A DNA stretch of 45,124 nt from Yoonia sp. GTDB lineage: Bacteria; Pseudomonadota; Alphaproteobacteria; Rhodobacterales; Rhodobacteraceae. Position numbers and translations under genes: made by a program. The stretch's first letter is position 1. Each line of letters opens with the position of its first letter. The notes below the pieces were generated by a model. It was not told the origin of the DNA, did not search any database, and saw only the letters and a program-made list of their open reading frames with translations. Where the stretch lies: contig NZ_JAFMHJ010000028.1 of NCBI RefSeq assembly GCF_017854565.1, positions 1 to 45,124 of the forward strand, read 5' to 3'. Positions 23,716 through 32,111 of the stretch are shown in pieces.

Positions 23716-24533
23716 TGCATTTTCTCCAACCATGCGTGCAGTGCGGCCACTGCCTCGGACTCATCCAAAAACGGCACATGCCCGCGTCCGGGCACATCGG
23801 CGCGGATCATATCGGGGCGACGGCGTGCCATTTCATTCGCCGTCTCGGCGCTCAAAAGATCCGAGTTAGCCCCCCGGATCAACACCAGAGGCAAACCGGC
23901 CAACGCATCAAACAAGGGCCATAAATCCGGCGTCGGCTGCGCGCCTGACGCGACCACGGCATCGCGCAGCCGTGGATCATAGCGAATGACCAAACCGTCT
24001 GGCGTTTGCACGTAATGCGCCGTGACCTCGGCCAACCAGCGCGCCATGGGAACGCCTTGGAATTGCACCCAATAGCGGTCGCGAAATGCCGCGGCTTCTT
24101 CATAGGTGCGTTGCGCGGGATTGCGCCCGATATAGGTCATGATGATACCAAGACCCGCAGGCGCGATCTCGGGCCCGATATCATTCAGCGCGACACCCAG
24201 CAGCCGGTGCTTGGCCGTAGCGGCCAGCATCATCGCAATCAATCCGCCGCGGGACGTGCCCAGAATGGCGGCCTTGTCCAGACCCAGATGATCCATCAAC
24301 GCCAGCACGTCGTGGGCCTCTTGCGGGACGGTATAGGTCGCGGGGTCAGCCCAATCGGACTGCCCGCGCCCGCGATAATCCAGTCGGATCAGGCGCACCG
24401 GCAAATGCGGGGCAACATGATCGAAATCCGCGCCATTGCGGGTCAACCCGGCCAGCGCAATAACCGGCAGGCCCGCGCCCTCATCGGTAAAATGCAATCT
24501 CAGCCCATCGGCGGTTTCAAAAAACGGCATCAT
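23712..24533 (-). CDS. Alpha/beta hydrolase
   Basis: A 273-residue alpha/beta hydrolase with VIALAGLTRNGADFDHVAPHL, YRGRGQSDWAD, the nucleophile elbow LGTSRGGLIAM, and GRGHVPFLDE carrying the catalytic histidine. LRDAVVASG and the acid-loop segment VLIRGANSDLLS are also typical of the fold. The start ATGATG at 24533 overlaps the dehalogenase stop, and the longer frame to 24623 simply runs through that upstream gene. It is the third hydrolase of this class in the same overlapping operon. The substrate is unknown. Confidence 0.82.
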   Translation of the reverse strand: MMPFFETADGLRLHFTDEGAGLPVIALAGLTRNGADFDHVAPHLPVRLIRLDYRGRGQSDWADPATYTVPQEAHDVLALMDHLGLDKAAILGTSRGGLIAMMLAATAKHRLLGVALNDIGPEIAPAGLGIIMTYIGRNPAQRTYEEAAAFRDRYWVQFQGVPMARWLAEVTAHYVQTPDGLVIRYDPRLRDAVVASGAQPTPDLWPLFDALAGLPLVLIRGANSDLLSAETANEMARRRPDMIRADVPGRGHVPFLDESEAVAALHAWLEKMQ

Positions 24534-25207
24534 ATCAACTCCGGAATTGTGGTCAGGTCGGTCAACACATGGTGCGGCTTGGCATAAAGACGGTCCATCG
24601 GTTCGCTCGCGCGGTTCACCCATGCAGTCCGAAACCCGTAACCTGCCGCCCCCGCCGCGTCCCAGCCATTGGACGACACAAACAACACCTGATCCGTCGC
24701 GCAGCCAAAATGCCCGCCAACCAGATCGTAAACCCGGGCGTGCGGCTTGAACACACCCACATCCTCGACCGACAACACCGCATCGAGCAGCGCGCCGATC
24801 CCCGCCGATTTCACCGCACCTTGCAGCATATCTGGCGATCCGTTCGATAAAATAGCCGTGGCCATACCGCGCGCCTTAAGCGCTGTCAGCATCGCGGGCA
24901 CCTCCGCATAGGCGGCCAATTCCCAATACAGCTCCAGCAAACGCACGCGGGTCGCGGCATCGGTCAGCTCATTTGCCTCCATCGCCCAATCCAACCCATC
25001 CTGGGTCACTTGCCAGAAATCACAGTGGCGTCCGGCAACGGCACGCAGCCACGTATACTGCAACTGCTTAAGCCGCCAATCGCGGGCAATCGCAGGCCAA
25101 ACCGGGGCCAATGCGTGATGCGTCGGCTCAGTCGCGGCCTGTGCCGCCGCCGCATTCACATCGAACAGCGTGCCATAGGCATCGAAAACGCAAGTCGTGA
25201 TTGGCAT
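24530..25207 (-). CDS. Haloacid dehalogenase, type II
   Basis: A 225-residue HAD-superfamily protein. The nucleophile motif is CVFDAYGTLFDV, motif II is LSNGSPDML, motif III Lys is in GVFKPHARVY, and the terminal acid region is FVSSNGWDAAGA. FDAYGTLFD with SSNGWD is characteristic of L-2-haloacid dehalogenases, which hydrolyse 2-halocarboxylates to 2-hydroxy acids, although many members act on other substrates. GGGAGG lies six bases before the ATG at 25207, which I prefer to the ATG three bases earlier. It is the first gene of the minus-strand hydrolase operon and diverges from the FKBP gene. Confidence 0.85.
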   Translation of the reverse strand: MPITTCVFDAYGTLFDVNAAAAQAATEPTHHALAPVWPAIARDWRLKQLQYTWLRAVAGRHCDFWQVTQDGLDWAMEANELTDAATRVRLLELYWELAAYAEVPAMLTALKARGMATAILSNGSPDMLQGAVKSAGIGALLDAVLSVEDVGVFKPHARVYDLVGGHFGCATDQVLFVSSNGWDAAGAAGYGFRTAWVNRASEPMDRLYAKPHHVLTDLTTIPELI

Positions 25208-25340
25208 CATGGACCTCCCTTGGTGATGATCGGCAGATTGTCACGCGGCGCGCGGCACGAAAAGGGCAAACCTGTTTGCAAACACGCAACCCGGCACCTA
25301 GGTAATAGGCACTTTTTGAACTAACCGAAGGACGACTAAG

Positions 25341-25775
25341 ATGAACCATGCAAAAACAGGCGACACAGTGCGGATCAATTACACCGGCACACTCACCACC
25401 GGAGAGACGTTCGACACCTCCGAAGGGCGCGCCCCGTTGGAATTCGTGGTCGGTTCCGGTCAGATCATTCCAGGCCTCGATGTGGCCATCCCCGGTATGG
25501 CCGTCGGCGACAAGAAAAAAGTCGAGGTGCCCTGCGCGGCCGCTTACGGCGAAACCAACCCTGATGCGCTTCAGGCGATACCACGCGCCGAAATCCCCGA
25601 TGATATCCCGCTGGACCCGGGCGTGCAGTTGCAGATGCAGACACCACAAGGGCAAGTCGTGCAGGTCGTCGTGGCCGAAGTCACGGACGAACAGGTCACA
25701 CTTGATGCCAACCACCCGCTGGCTGGCAAAGACCTGATCTTCGATGTCGAAGTTGTTGGCATCGACGCGGCCTGA
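25341..25775 (+). CDS. FKBP-type peptidyl-prolyl isomerase, SlyD-like
   Basis: A 144-residue FKBP with the insert-in-flap architecture of SlyD. The N-terminal FKBP half is VRINYTGTLTTGETFDTSEGR and GSGQIIPGLDVAIPGMAVGD. The flap insert is about residues 65-125 (CAAAYGETNPDALQAIPRAE, VTLDANHPLAGKDLIF). The protein closes with FDVEVVGIDA. It lacks the histidine-rich metal-binding tail of E. coli SlyD, as is common outside enterobacteria. It catalyses proline isomerisation and acts as a cytosolic chaperone. AAGGA lies about nine bases before the start. It is a single-gene unit, divergent from the dehalogenase gene. Confidence 0.9.
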   Translation: MNHAKTGDTVRINYTGTLTTGETFDTSEGRAPLEFVVGSGQIIPGLDVAIPGMAVGDKKKVEVPCAAAYGETNPDALQAIPRAEIPDDIPLDPGVQLQMQTPQGQVVQVVVAEVTDEQVTLDANHPLAGKDLIFDVEVVGIDAA

Positions 25776-25783
25776 GATCGGCA

Positions 25784-25805
25784 GGGTGCGTGCGTGCGCG
25801 CACCC
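25784..25805 (+). terminator. GC-rich hairpin after the FKBP gene
   Basis: GGGTGCG (25784-25790) and CGCACCC (25799-25805) form a perfect 7-bp stem with an 8-base loop, nine bases after the stop. There is no T-tract, so it may be a weak or Rho-assisted terminator or a 3' end stabiliser. Confidence 0.4.
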
Positions 25806-25879
25806 GCCACAATCCTTAACGCGCCATGCACAATTTGACCGCACGCAGCGTTCATCCGCCCGTTGTATGGCCGGTGTAC

Positions 25880-25934
25880 ATACGCGGTCTGTACGGGTTC
25901 CGCACGCGTTGCATACGCCGCAAACACCCGCAAA
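25880..25934 (+). repeat. Degenerate 11-bp tandem repeat, copy 1
   Basis: Five successive 11-base units follow the pattern R-Y-A-C-G/C-x6: ATACGCGGTCT, GTACGGGTTCC, GCACGCGTTGC, ATACGCCGCAA, ACACCCGCAAA. They lie in the convergent spacer between the FKBP gene and fabI. A 27-base part (25891-25917) agrees at 22 positions with the minus strand of a second intergenic site at 40260-40286. The rest of the 243-base spacer shows no gene. Confidence 0.6.
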
Positions 25935-26018
25935 AGCGCGGTTAACAACTGATTCGCGGCACCTGTCGAAAGACGCGCCGCCCCGCGCTGACCGACCGTT
26001 GCGCGCCCTGAACCAGCC

Positions 26019-26810
26019 CTAGACTAGATTGTCGGGCTGCGGCATGCCCAGAACATGAAATCCACCATCCACGTGGATGATTTCGCCGGTGGTGCAGGCC
26101 CCCGCATCCGACGCCAGATAAACCGCCGTGCCGCCCACCGCCTCAAGCGTCGCATTGGCGCGCAGGGGCGTGTTCTGCTCGGTGTGCTTATAGGTGCGCC
26201 GCGCGCCGCCAATTGCAGCACCAGCAAGGGTTTTCATCGGGCCGGGGCTGATTGCATTGACACGAATACCCTGTGGACCAAGGTCATTGGCCAGATACCG
26301 CGTGGCGCTTTCCAGTGCGGCCTTGGCCACACCCATGACATTGTAAAACGGCGTAACACGGTTCGACCCCTGATAGGTCAACGTCAGCAACGTACCGCCC
26401 TGCGGCATCAATTCTGACGCCCGTCTGGCCACGTCAATAAACGAATAACACGAGATCGAAAGCGAGTTCTTGAAATTGTCCCGGCTGGTGTTGATGAACC
26501 GGCCAGTCAATTCATTTTTGTCTGAAAAAGCAATGGCATGCACAACAAAATCCAAAGTGCCCCAACGCTCCTTGAGCGTGGCAAATGCCGCGTCCATGCT
26601 GGCATCGTCGGCCACATCGACATCGACCATAATGTCAGACCCGACACTTTCCGCCAGCGGTGCCAGCCGCTTGCCAAATGCCTCGCCCTGATAGCTAAAC
26701 GCCAACTCCGCGCCTGCTGCGGCCATCGCCTTGGCAATACCCCACGCGATGGAGCGTTCGTTCGCGACACCCATGATCAGGCCGCGTTTGCCCTGCATTG
26801 AAATCGTCAT
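26019..26810 (-). CDS. fabI: Enoyl-[acyl-carrier-protein] reductase (NADH)
   Basis: A 263-residue short-chain-dehydrogenase-like enzyme of type II fatty acid synthesis that reduces trans-2-enoyl-ACP. The nucleotide-binding segment is GLIMGVANERSIAWGIAKAM, then VVHAIAFSDKNELTG, and the catalytic pair is in FYNVMGVAKAALES (Tyr-x6-Lys). INAISPGPMKTLA-like sequence and the C-terminal IIHVDGGFHVLGM complete the family pattern. It is the last gene of fabA-fabB-fabI, with the start 4 bases after the fabB stop. The 3' neighbour converges on it across a 243-base spacer. Confidence 0.95.
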   Translation of the reverse strand: MTISMQGKRGLIMGVANERSIAWGIAKAMAAAGAELAFSYQGEAFGKRLAPLAESVGSDIMVDVDVADDASMDAAFATLKERWGTLDFVVHAIAFSDKNELTGRFINTSRDNFKNSLSISCYSFIDVARRASELMPQGGTLLTLTYQGSNRVTPFYNVMGVAKAALESATRYLANDLGPQGIRVNAISPGPMKTLAGAAIGGARRTYKHTEQNTPLRANATLEAVGGTAVYLASDAGACTTGEIIHVDGGFHVLGMPQPDNLV

Positions 26811-26814
26811 TCAT

Positions 26815-28044
26815 TTATCCTTGGAACTTGGAAAGCAGCATCGACCCGTTCGTACCGCCAAACCCGAAAGAGTTGGTCATCACGGTATCAAGCCCCGCAT
26901 TATCAACACGTTGCGTCGCAATTTCAGCCGGGTCCAGTGCCGGGTCCAGCGTTTCGACATTGATCGACGGGGCGATGAAATCATCCTGTAGCATCAACAG
27001 GCAATAGATGGCTTCCTGCGCGCCTGTCGCCCCCTGACTGTGCCCTGTCATGGATTTGGTCGAACTGATCGGCGGCGTGGTGCCACGGCCAAAGACCCGG
27101 CGCACCGCTTCCACTTCGCCCACGTCGCCAACCGGGGTCGAGGTGCCGTGTGCGTTGATATAGCTGACTTTTCGGCCCTCTGGGATGGTCGCCAGCGCCA
27201 GCCGCATCGCCCGCTCGCCGCCCTCGCCTGATGGGGCCACCATGTCGTGCCCGTCGGACGTGGCCGCATAGCCGGTGACCTCGGCGTAAATCTTGGCGCC
27301 GCGCGCTTGGGCGTGTTCGAGACTTTCCAGCACGATAATGCCGCCGCCGCCCGCAATGACAAAACCATCGCGGTTCGCATCAAACGCGCGTGACGCCTTT
27401 TCCGGCGTATCGTTGTACTTGCTCGACATCGCGCCCATGGCATCGAAAAGGCACGACAGGGTCCAATCCAATTCCTCGCCGCCGCCGGCAAACATCACGT
27501 CTTGCTTGCCCATCATGATCTGCTCTGCGGCATTGCCGATGCAATGCAGACTGGTCGAGCAGGCAGAGGTGATGGAATAGTTTATCCCCTTGATTTTAAA
27601 GGCGGTCGACAGATTGGCAGAGATCGTCGAAGACATGCATTTGGGGACCGCAAAGGGGCCGATCCGCTTGGTTGCGCCGGTCGTTGTCACCACATTGTGC
27701 GCGGCAAACATTGCCGAAGTCGACGGCCCGCCGGACCCGGCAACAAGCCCCGTACGTGGGTTGGAAATGACACTTTCATCCAGCCCCGCATCGGCAATTG
27801 CCTGACTCATCGCGATATGGGCATAGGCCGCGCCCGGACCCATGAACCGCAACGTGCGCTTGTCCACATGCTCTGCCACATCAATTTTCAACGTCCCCGC
27901 GATCCGGCTGCGGAACCCGTGTTCGGCCATCTCGGGCGATGCCTCGATCCCGGATTTGCCTGCTTTCAAAGATGCAAGAACTTCGGCCGCATTGTTGCCA
28001 ATGGGCGATACGATACCAAGACCGGTGACGACGACGCGGCGCAT
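26815..28044 (-). CDS. fabB: 3-oxoacyl-[acyl-carrier-protein] synthase I
   Basis: A 409-residue condensing enzyme that elongates unsaturated and saturated acyl-ACP with malonyl-ACP. The catalytic Cys is in [14 protein letters not shown], and the His residues are in [12 protein letters not shown] and [12 protein letters not shown]. The C-terminal [14 protein letters not shown] is typical of FabB. AAGGAG seven bases upstream fixes the ATG at 28044; a GTG six bases earlier is less well placed. Position between fabA and fabI identifies it as the FabB partner for anaerobic unsaturated fatty acid synthesis. Confidence 0.95.
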   Translation of the reverse strand: MRRVVVTGLGIVSPIGNNAAEVLASLKAGKSGIEASPEMAEHGFRSRIAGTLKIDVAEHVDKRTLRFMGPGAAYAHIAMSQAIADAGLDESVISNPRTGLVAGSGGPSTSAMFAAHNVVTTTGATKRIGPFAVPKCMSSTISANLSTAFKIKGINYSITSACSTSLHCIGNAAEQIMMGKQDVMFAGGGEELDWTLSCLFDAMGAMSSKYNDTPEKASRAFDANRDGFVIAGGGGIIVLESLEHAQARGAKIYAEVTGYAATSDGHDMVAPSGEGGERAMRLALATIPEGRKVSYINAHGTSTPVGDVGEVEAVRRVFGRGTTPPISSTKSMTGHSQGATGAQEAIYCLLMLQDDFIAPSINVETLDPALDPAEIATQRVDNAGLDTVMTNSFGFGGTNGSMLLSKFQG

Positions 28045-28069
28045 GGGCACACTCCTTATTTTATTGACC

Positions 28070-28579
28070 TCAGCTCTCGGAAAGAGCCACTTTCATGTCT
28101 TTGACCTGATAGATGACTTCACCGTCTGCTTCCACGATGCCATCGGCCACACCCATCGTCAGGCGGCGGGTCTGGATCGCCTTGGTAAAGTCGATTTTAT
28201 AGGTCAGCATCTTGCGATCGGGGCGGACCATGCCCGTTAGCTTGACCTCACCCACACCCAGCGCATAACCGCGCCCCTGCCAGCCGCGCCAGCCAAGGTT
28301 GAACCCCGTCAACTGCCACAGACCATCAAGACCCAGACAGCCGGGCATGATCGGGTTGCCGGGGAAATGGCATTCGAAAAACCAAAGATCAGGGGTGATA
28401 TCGAACTCTGCGACAATATGGCCTTTGCCATGCGCACCGCCATCGCCCGACACTTCGGTGATCCGGTCCATCATCAGCATGGGCGGCGCAGGCAACTGGG
28501 CGTTGCCGGGCCCGAACAGTTCGCCTCGGGCGCATTTGAGCAGGTCATCTTTGTCAAAACTGCTGGGATAGTCGGCCAT
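28070..28579 (-). CDS. fabA: 3-hydroxydecanoyl-[ACP] dehydratase/isomerase
   Basis: A 169-residue hot-dog-fold dehydratase that makes trans-2-decenoyl-ACP and isomerises it to the cis-3 form, committing carbon to unsaturated fatty acids. The active-site His is in [20 protein letters not shown], together with the Asp in GLDG, and [10 protein letters not shown] is conserved. I chose the start at MADYPSSF because that is the usual N-terminus of the family; a start six residues earlier is possible and neither has a strong ribosome binding site. It is the first gene of fabA-fabB-fabI and diverges from irr. Confidence 0.95.
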   Translation of the reverse strand: MADYPSSFDKDDLLKCARGELFGPGNAQLPAPPMLMMDRITEVSGDGGAHGKGHIVAEFDITPDLWFFECHFPGNPIMPGCLGLDGLWQLTGFNLGWRGWQGRGYALGVGEVKLTGMVRPDRKMLTYKIDFTKAIQTRRLTMGVADGIVEADGEVIYQVKDMKVALSES

Positions 28580-28597
28580 GTTTCTGGTCTCATTCAT

Positions 28598-28731
28598 TGT
28601 CTGCTACGTTGCTACGACCTGTAGCATCCTGACCTTTGCAAGGGCAAGTGCGCCGGAGCTTTGGTCGTTTTCATTTGATCCGGCAGGGTTTCTTCCCATA
28701 TTAGGGATGTAACCGGAGTAAACAGGCAGCC
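28598..28731. promoter_or_regulatory. Divergent fabA/irr promoter region with a GCTAC palindrome
   Basis: This 134-base spacer holds the fabA and irr promoters. GCTAC-GACCT-GTAGC (28611-28625) is an inverted repeat with 5-bp arms, and another GCTACG occurs just before it at 28603-28608. It lies 24 to 46 bases upstream of the fabA start, where a repressor or leader hairpin could act. It does not match an obvious Irr iron-control element. Confidence 0.4.
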
Positions 28732-29160
28732 ATGGCACAGATTGAGATAGAGCGGAGCGCGGATTGGTTGGCAAGTGCGGGTCTGCGCCCGACACGGCAG
28801 CGGTTGACGCTGGCCAGTTTGCTGGTGGGCGATGGACAAGATCGGCATGTGACCGCCGAAAGCCTGTTTGATGCCGCATCTGACGTGGGCGAAAAGGTGT
28901 CGCTTGCGACGGTGTACAACACCCTGCGCGCCTTTTGTGCGGCGGGGCTGATGCGCGAGATTACGGTTGACGGGTCGAAAAGCTATTTCGACACAAACAT
29001 GACTGACCATCCGCATTTCTATTGGGAAGACAGCGCCAGCCTGACGGATGCGCCTGCAGAACAGCTTGAGATTCGTCGCCTGCCTCATGCCCCGGAGGGG
29101 GCAGAAATAGCGTCGGTTGACGTTGTGATCCGGCTGCGTCGCAGAACGCCAAAATTCTGA
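28732..29160 (+). CDS. irr: Iron response regulator Irr (Fur family)
   Basis: A 142-residue Fur-family regulator. The winged helix has the start GLRPTRQRLTLASLL, HVTAESLFDAASDVGEKVSLAT and VYNTLRAFCAAGLMREI. The C-terminal half has SYFDTNMTDHPHFYWEDSAS and ends VDVVIRLRRRT, the shorter Irr type with few metal-binding histidines. Irr controls iron and heme genes in alphaproteobacteria in response to heme status. No Cys-Pro heme-regulatory motif is visible, as in several Irr proteins that sense heme through histidines. Divergence from fabA is the conserved arrangement in Rhodobacterales. Confidence 0.9.
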   Translation: MAQIEIERSADWLASAGLRPTRQRLTLASLLVGDGQDRHVTAESLFDAASDVGEKVSLATVYNTLRAFCAAGLMREITVDGSKSYFDTNMTDHPHFYWEDSASLTDAPAEQLEIRRLPHAPEGAEIASVDVVIRLRRRTPKF

Positions 29161-29166
29161 CTGCAA

Positions 29167-29184
29167 GGTGGGTCAAGACCCACC
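29167..29184. repeat. REP-like palindrome A (left of the transposase-like gene)
   Basis: GGTGGGTCAAGACCCACC is a perfect palindromic hairpin of 8-bp arms with loop AA, 6 bases after the irr stop. Its reverse complement is identical to copy B at 29702-29719, so the two bracket the transposase-like gene in inverted orientation. Confidence 0.8.
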
Positions 29185-29240
29185 CTACGGTCTTGCGTCT
29201 GTTTACGTGCAATTAACCCGGTCTGGGCAAGACTGGTGAC

Positions 29241-29786
29241 ATGTCAAATTACATCAGACGCTTTGTGCCCGGTGGCACCTTTTTCTTCACGGCACGGTTG
29301 CAAGACCCTGCGTCGGACCTGTTGGTGCGCAAGATTGATCTTCTGCGCGACGCAACGCGCCTTTGTCAAAAACGGTGGCCCTTCATCATTGATGCCGCTG
29401 TCGTCCTGCCCAACGCCGTGCATATGATCTGGACCTTACCGCCGGATGATGCGGCTTATTCGATCCGGTGGCGCATGATCAAAACCACCTTTTCGCGGCA
29501 TGTGCCGCCCGCCACAGACCGAACCACAACTCAGCTCCGGCGTGGTGAAAAGGGGATATGGCAGCGCCGGTTCTGGGAACATATGATCCGTGATCAGGCT
29601 GATTTTCAGTTCCATATGCATGTCATTGCGGCTGCTCCGGTTCATGCCGGTCTGGTACGCGCGCCGGGTGGCTGGCGATTCTCGACGGTGCAGCGCCGTA
29701 AGGTGGGTCTTGACCCACCGACCGCTAGAACCACTGGCCGGGTTCCATTAGGCCAAGGTCCAGCAACTGCTGCGACCGCCAATTGA
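29241..29786 (+). CDS. Degenerate REP-associated tyrosine transposase (RAYT, Y1_Tnp family)
   Basis: A 181-residue protein with the RAYT layout: FVPGGTFFFTARLQD, DAAVVLPNAVHMIWTLP, IRWRMIKTTFSRHVP, GIWQRRFWEHMIRDQADF and a C-terminal region normally reading x-Y-x-H-x-NPVKHG. Two catalytic elements are altered. The HUH motif, usually D-H-x-H, is N58-A59-V60-H61. The nucleophilic tyrosine position is V128 in HMHVIAAAPVHAG. The C-terminus runs on through repeat B (residues 154-160) and past the expected end, and the stop lies inside the converging gene. It is likely catalytically dead, either a decaying or a domesticated copy. Confidence 0.75.
   Translation: MSNYIRRFVPGGTFFFTARLQDPASDLLVRKIDLLRDATRLCQKRWPFIIDAAVVLPNAVHMIWTLPPDDAAYSIRWRMIKTTFSRHVPPATDRTTTQLRRGEKGIWQRRFWEHMIRDQADFQFHMHVIAAAPVHAGLVRAPGGWRFSTVQRRKVGLDPPTARTTGRVPLGQGPATAATAN
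29702..29719. repeat. REP-like palindrome B (right of the transposase-like gene)
   Basis: GGTGGGTCTTGACCCACC is an exact reverse complement of copy A. It lies inside the 3' end of the transposase-like reading frame and six bases from the stop of the converging gene. It could also act as a bidirectional 3' hairpin. Confidence 0.8.
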
Positions 29787-30585
29787 ATGCCTCCGTATTT
29801 TGCCAGCGAAAGCTTGTAATCTCATGGCGGCTTCCTGGGTTGCGCCGCAGCGCCTTGGCCGTCCGAAATGAACAGACTGCCGCCGTCGTGCTATGATGCC
29901 ACGGACAGGCATAGGTGTTGTATTCGGCGACGTTGAAGGTCCGGTCAGGCAACATTCGCAGCCCCGGAACCGCGCGAAACAGCGCCACGCGGTCAATCCG
30001 TCTTCGCGTCTGGGGAACATGTTCTTCGAACCGCCAACGTAACCCGCCAAAAATATCCATCTGGCGGTCCATTGTGGCACCATCAGCATCCTGCCGGGCG
30101 AGCGCATAATAGCCCGTGCGATCAAAATAGGCATCTTGGCGCGATACGGCATCGGGATACGCGCCCAGATCACCCGCATAAAGATCCACAACATAGCACA
30201 TGAACGTGTCGCGCCGTTCCTCTGTGGCGAAACTGATCATCTCGCCCACGCTGCGATGTTCGCAGAACGGGTAGAACAGGTATTCTGCGTTGTACCCATG
30301 ATAGAGCCAGACGCCGGGCGCGGCCTCGACCACGGTATTGATAATCTGGATCAGCGCGTCATCGCCCAGCAAATCATAGTCGACGCGGTGGACCGTGCCG
30401 CCCCGGTCTTGCAGCACGACATCTTTTGCGCAAAAGACGATCAGCTGTGCAAAACCGGCCTTCAGGTGATGGTCGATGGTGCTTGCGATCTCCACGTCAT
30501 CTTCGATGAGGATCAGCGCGATCGGCCCCTTGGCAAGGGTCCGGCGGCGGTCGGCAATAAGGGCGGGCAGGTCGGGATAATGCAT
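29725..30585 (-). CDS. Conserved hypothetical protein
   Basis: A protein of 286 residues that I do not recognise with certainty. Visible features are an alternating hydrophobic/acidic start, [20 protein letters not shown] and LIVFCAKDV, resembling the first strands of a GT-A or Rossmann-like fold; [45 protein letters not shown]; and [19 protein letters not shown]. No signal peptide or membrane helix is seen. A glycosyltransferase-2-like enzyme is possible but unproven. The start could also be the ATG at 30654. It diverges from miaB, and its stop is next to repeat B, so the transposase-like frame overlaps its end. Confidence 0.65.
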   Translation of the reverse strand: MHYPDLPALIADRRRTLAKGPIALILIEDDVEIASTIDHHLKAGFAQLIVFCAKDVVLQDRGGTVHRVDYDLLGDDALIQIINTVVEAAPGVWLYHGYNAEYLFYPFCEHRSVGEMISFATEERRDTFMCYVVDLYAGDLGAYPDAVSRQDAYFDRTGYYALARQDADGATMDRQMDIFGGLRWRFEEHVPQTRRRIDRVALFRAVPGLRMLPDRTFNVAEYNTYACPWHHSTTAAVCSFRTAKALRRNPGSRHEITSFRWQNTEAFNWRSQQLLDLGLMEPGQWF

Positions 30586-30697
30586 AAGGTCCGGGCTTTG
30601 TTGCGATTGCCGCAAAATCCGCGAATTCCCGTCGCATTGCAAGCCTGCCTTCATAGCGTTAGAAGTCGCGAAATACCACCTACGCAAAGAGCACAGC

Positions 30698-32008
30698 ATG
30701 TCCGCGCCCAAAAAGCTTTTTATCAAGACCTACGGCTGCCAGATGAATGTCTATGACAGCGAACGCATGGCCGAGGCGCTGGGCGGGAAAGGCTATGTGC
30801 AGACCGATACGGCCGAGGGTGCCGATATGATCCTGCTGAACACCTGCCACATCCGCGAAAAAGCAGCCGAAAAAGTGTATTCAGAGCTGGGTCGCATGAA
30901 AAGCCTCAAGGCCAAGAACCCGAACCTGAAAATCGGCGTCGCGGGCTGCGTCGCGCAGGCCGAGGGAGCGGAAATCATGCGCCGCCAACCGCTCGTCGAT
31001 CTGGTGGTCGGCCCGCAAAGCTATCACCGTCTGCCTGCTATGGATGACGTGTTGCAGACCGGGGCCAAGGCGCTGGACACTGATTTCCCCGAGGATGACA
31101 AGTTCGAGACGTTGAAATCCCGCAGCAAGGCCAAGCGCGGTCCAACGGCATTTCTGACCGTGCAAGAAGGCTGCGACAAGTTTTGCGCCTTCTGCGTGGT
31201 CCCCTATACGCGCGGCGCAGAGGTATCGCGCCCGGCGGACCGTATTGTGCGTGAAGCACACGAACTGGTCGCAGCAGGCGTGCGCGAAATCACGCTTTTG
31301 GGGCAGAATGTGAACGCCTACCATGGGCATGCGCAGGGCCTCGCGGGCCTTATCTGGCAACTGGACAAGATCGACGGGCTGGAACGCATCCGCTTTACCA
31401 CCAGCCACCCCAACGACATGGATCAGGCACTGATTGATGCGCACAGCACCTGCGGCAAGCTGATGCCGTATCTGCATTTGCCCGTCCAATCCGGGTCTGA
31501 CCGGATTCTAAAGGCGATGAACCGCAAGCATACTGCACAGGGTTACCTGCGTCTGATCGAACGTATTCGTGCAGCGCGACCTGATATCTTGCTATCGGGC
31601 GATTTTATCGTCGGCTTTCCCGGCGAAACCGACGCGGATTTCGAAGATACGCTGCGACTGGTCCGTGACGTGCATTACGGACAGGCCTATTCGTTCAAAT
31701 ATTCCACCCGTCCGGGGACGCCCGCCGCCGAAAAACCGCAACTGCCCGAAGACGTGATGAATGATCGGTTGCAGCGCTTGCAGGCGCTGTTGCGCGAACA
31801 GCAGCAGGCGACGCAGGCCGCGATGATTGGACGCGAGGTAAATGTCCTGTTCGAAAAGACCGGGCGCGAAACGGGCCAGATGATCGGAAAGTCTGAATAT
31901 CTGCATGCCGTTTTCGCCCCTGCACCCGCCGATGTGCTGGGGCAGGTGCGGCGCGTGAAGATCATTCACGACAGTGCCAATTCGCTCGCTGGTGAATTGA
32001 TTGGCTAA
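30698..32008 (+). CDS. miaB: tRNA-2-methylthio-N6-dimethylallyladenosine synthase
   Basis: A 436-residue radical-SAM methylthiotransferase that adds the 2-methylthio group to i6A37 of tRNAs. The N-terminal UPF0004 domain has cluster cysteines C14, C50 and C84. The radical-SAM cluster is CDKFCAFC (C159, C163, C166). The TRAM domain covers about residues 370-436 ([21 protein letters not shown]). Order and length match MiaB rather than MtaB or RimO. It is followed by phoH, ybeY, corC and lnt, a conserved alphaproteobacterial order, with a 103-base gap before phoH. Confidence 0.95.
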   Translation: MSAPKKLFIKTYGCQMNVYDSERMAEALGGKGYVQTDTAEGADMILLNTCHIREKAAEKVYSELGRMKSLKAKNPNLKIGVAGCVAQAEGAEIMRRQPLVDLVVGPQSYHRLPAMDDVLQTGAKALDTDFPEDDKFETLKSRSKAKRGPTAFLTVQEGCDKFCAFCVVPYTRGAEVSRPADRIVREAHELVAAGVREITLLGQNVNAYHGHAQGLAGLIWQLDKIDGLERIRFTTSHPNDMDQALIDAHSTCGKLMPYLHLPVQSGSDRILKAMNRKHTAQGYLRLIERIRAARPDILLSGDFIVGFPGETDADFEDTLRLVRDVHYGQAYSFKYSTRPGTPAAEKPQLPEDVMNDRLQRLQALLREQQQATQAAMIGREVNVLFEKTGRETGQMIGKSEYLHAVFAPAPADVLGQVRRVKIIHDSANSLAGELIG

Positions 32009-32111
32009 GCAGATATTTTTAATGTCTTTTACGTGACATTCGCACTGCGGCGCTTGCGCCTGTTCCAATCACTTGCCACGATACCCATATAGAGATTCAA
32101 AGGAGAGCTGT

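Noticed and set aside
25744..26022. 92-codon plus-strand frame across the FKBP-fabI spacer
   Set aside because: It starts inside the FKBP gene in another frame, has no ribosome binding site, and its content is the 11-bp repeat read as codons.
29241..29786. A functional IS200/IS605 insertion sequence
   Set aside because: The protein is of the RAYT branch, lacks the first HUH histidine and the nucleophile tyrosine, and the flanks are short palindromes rather than IS200/IS605 ends.
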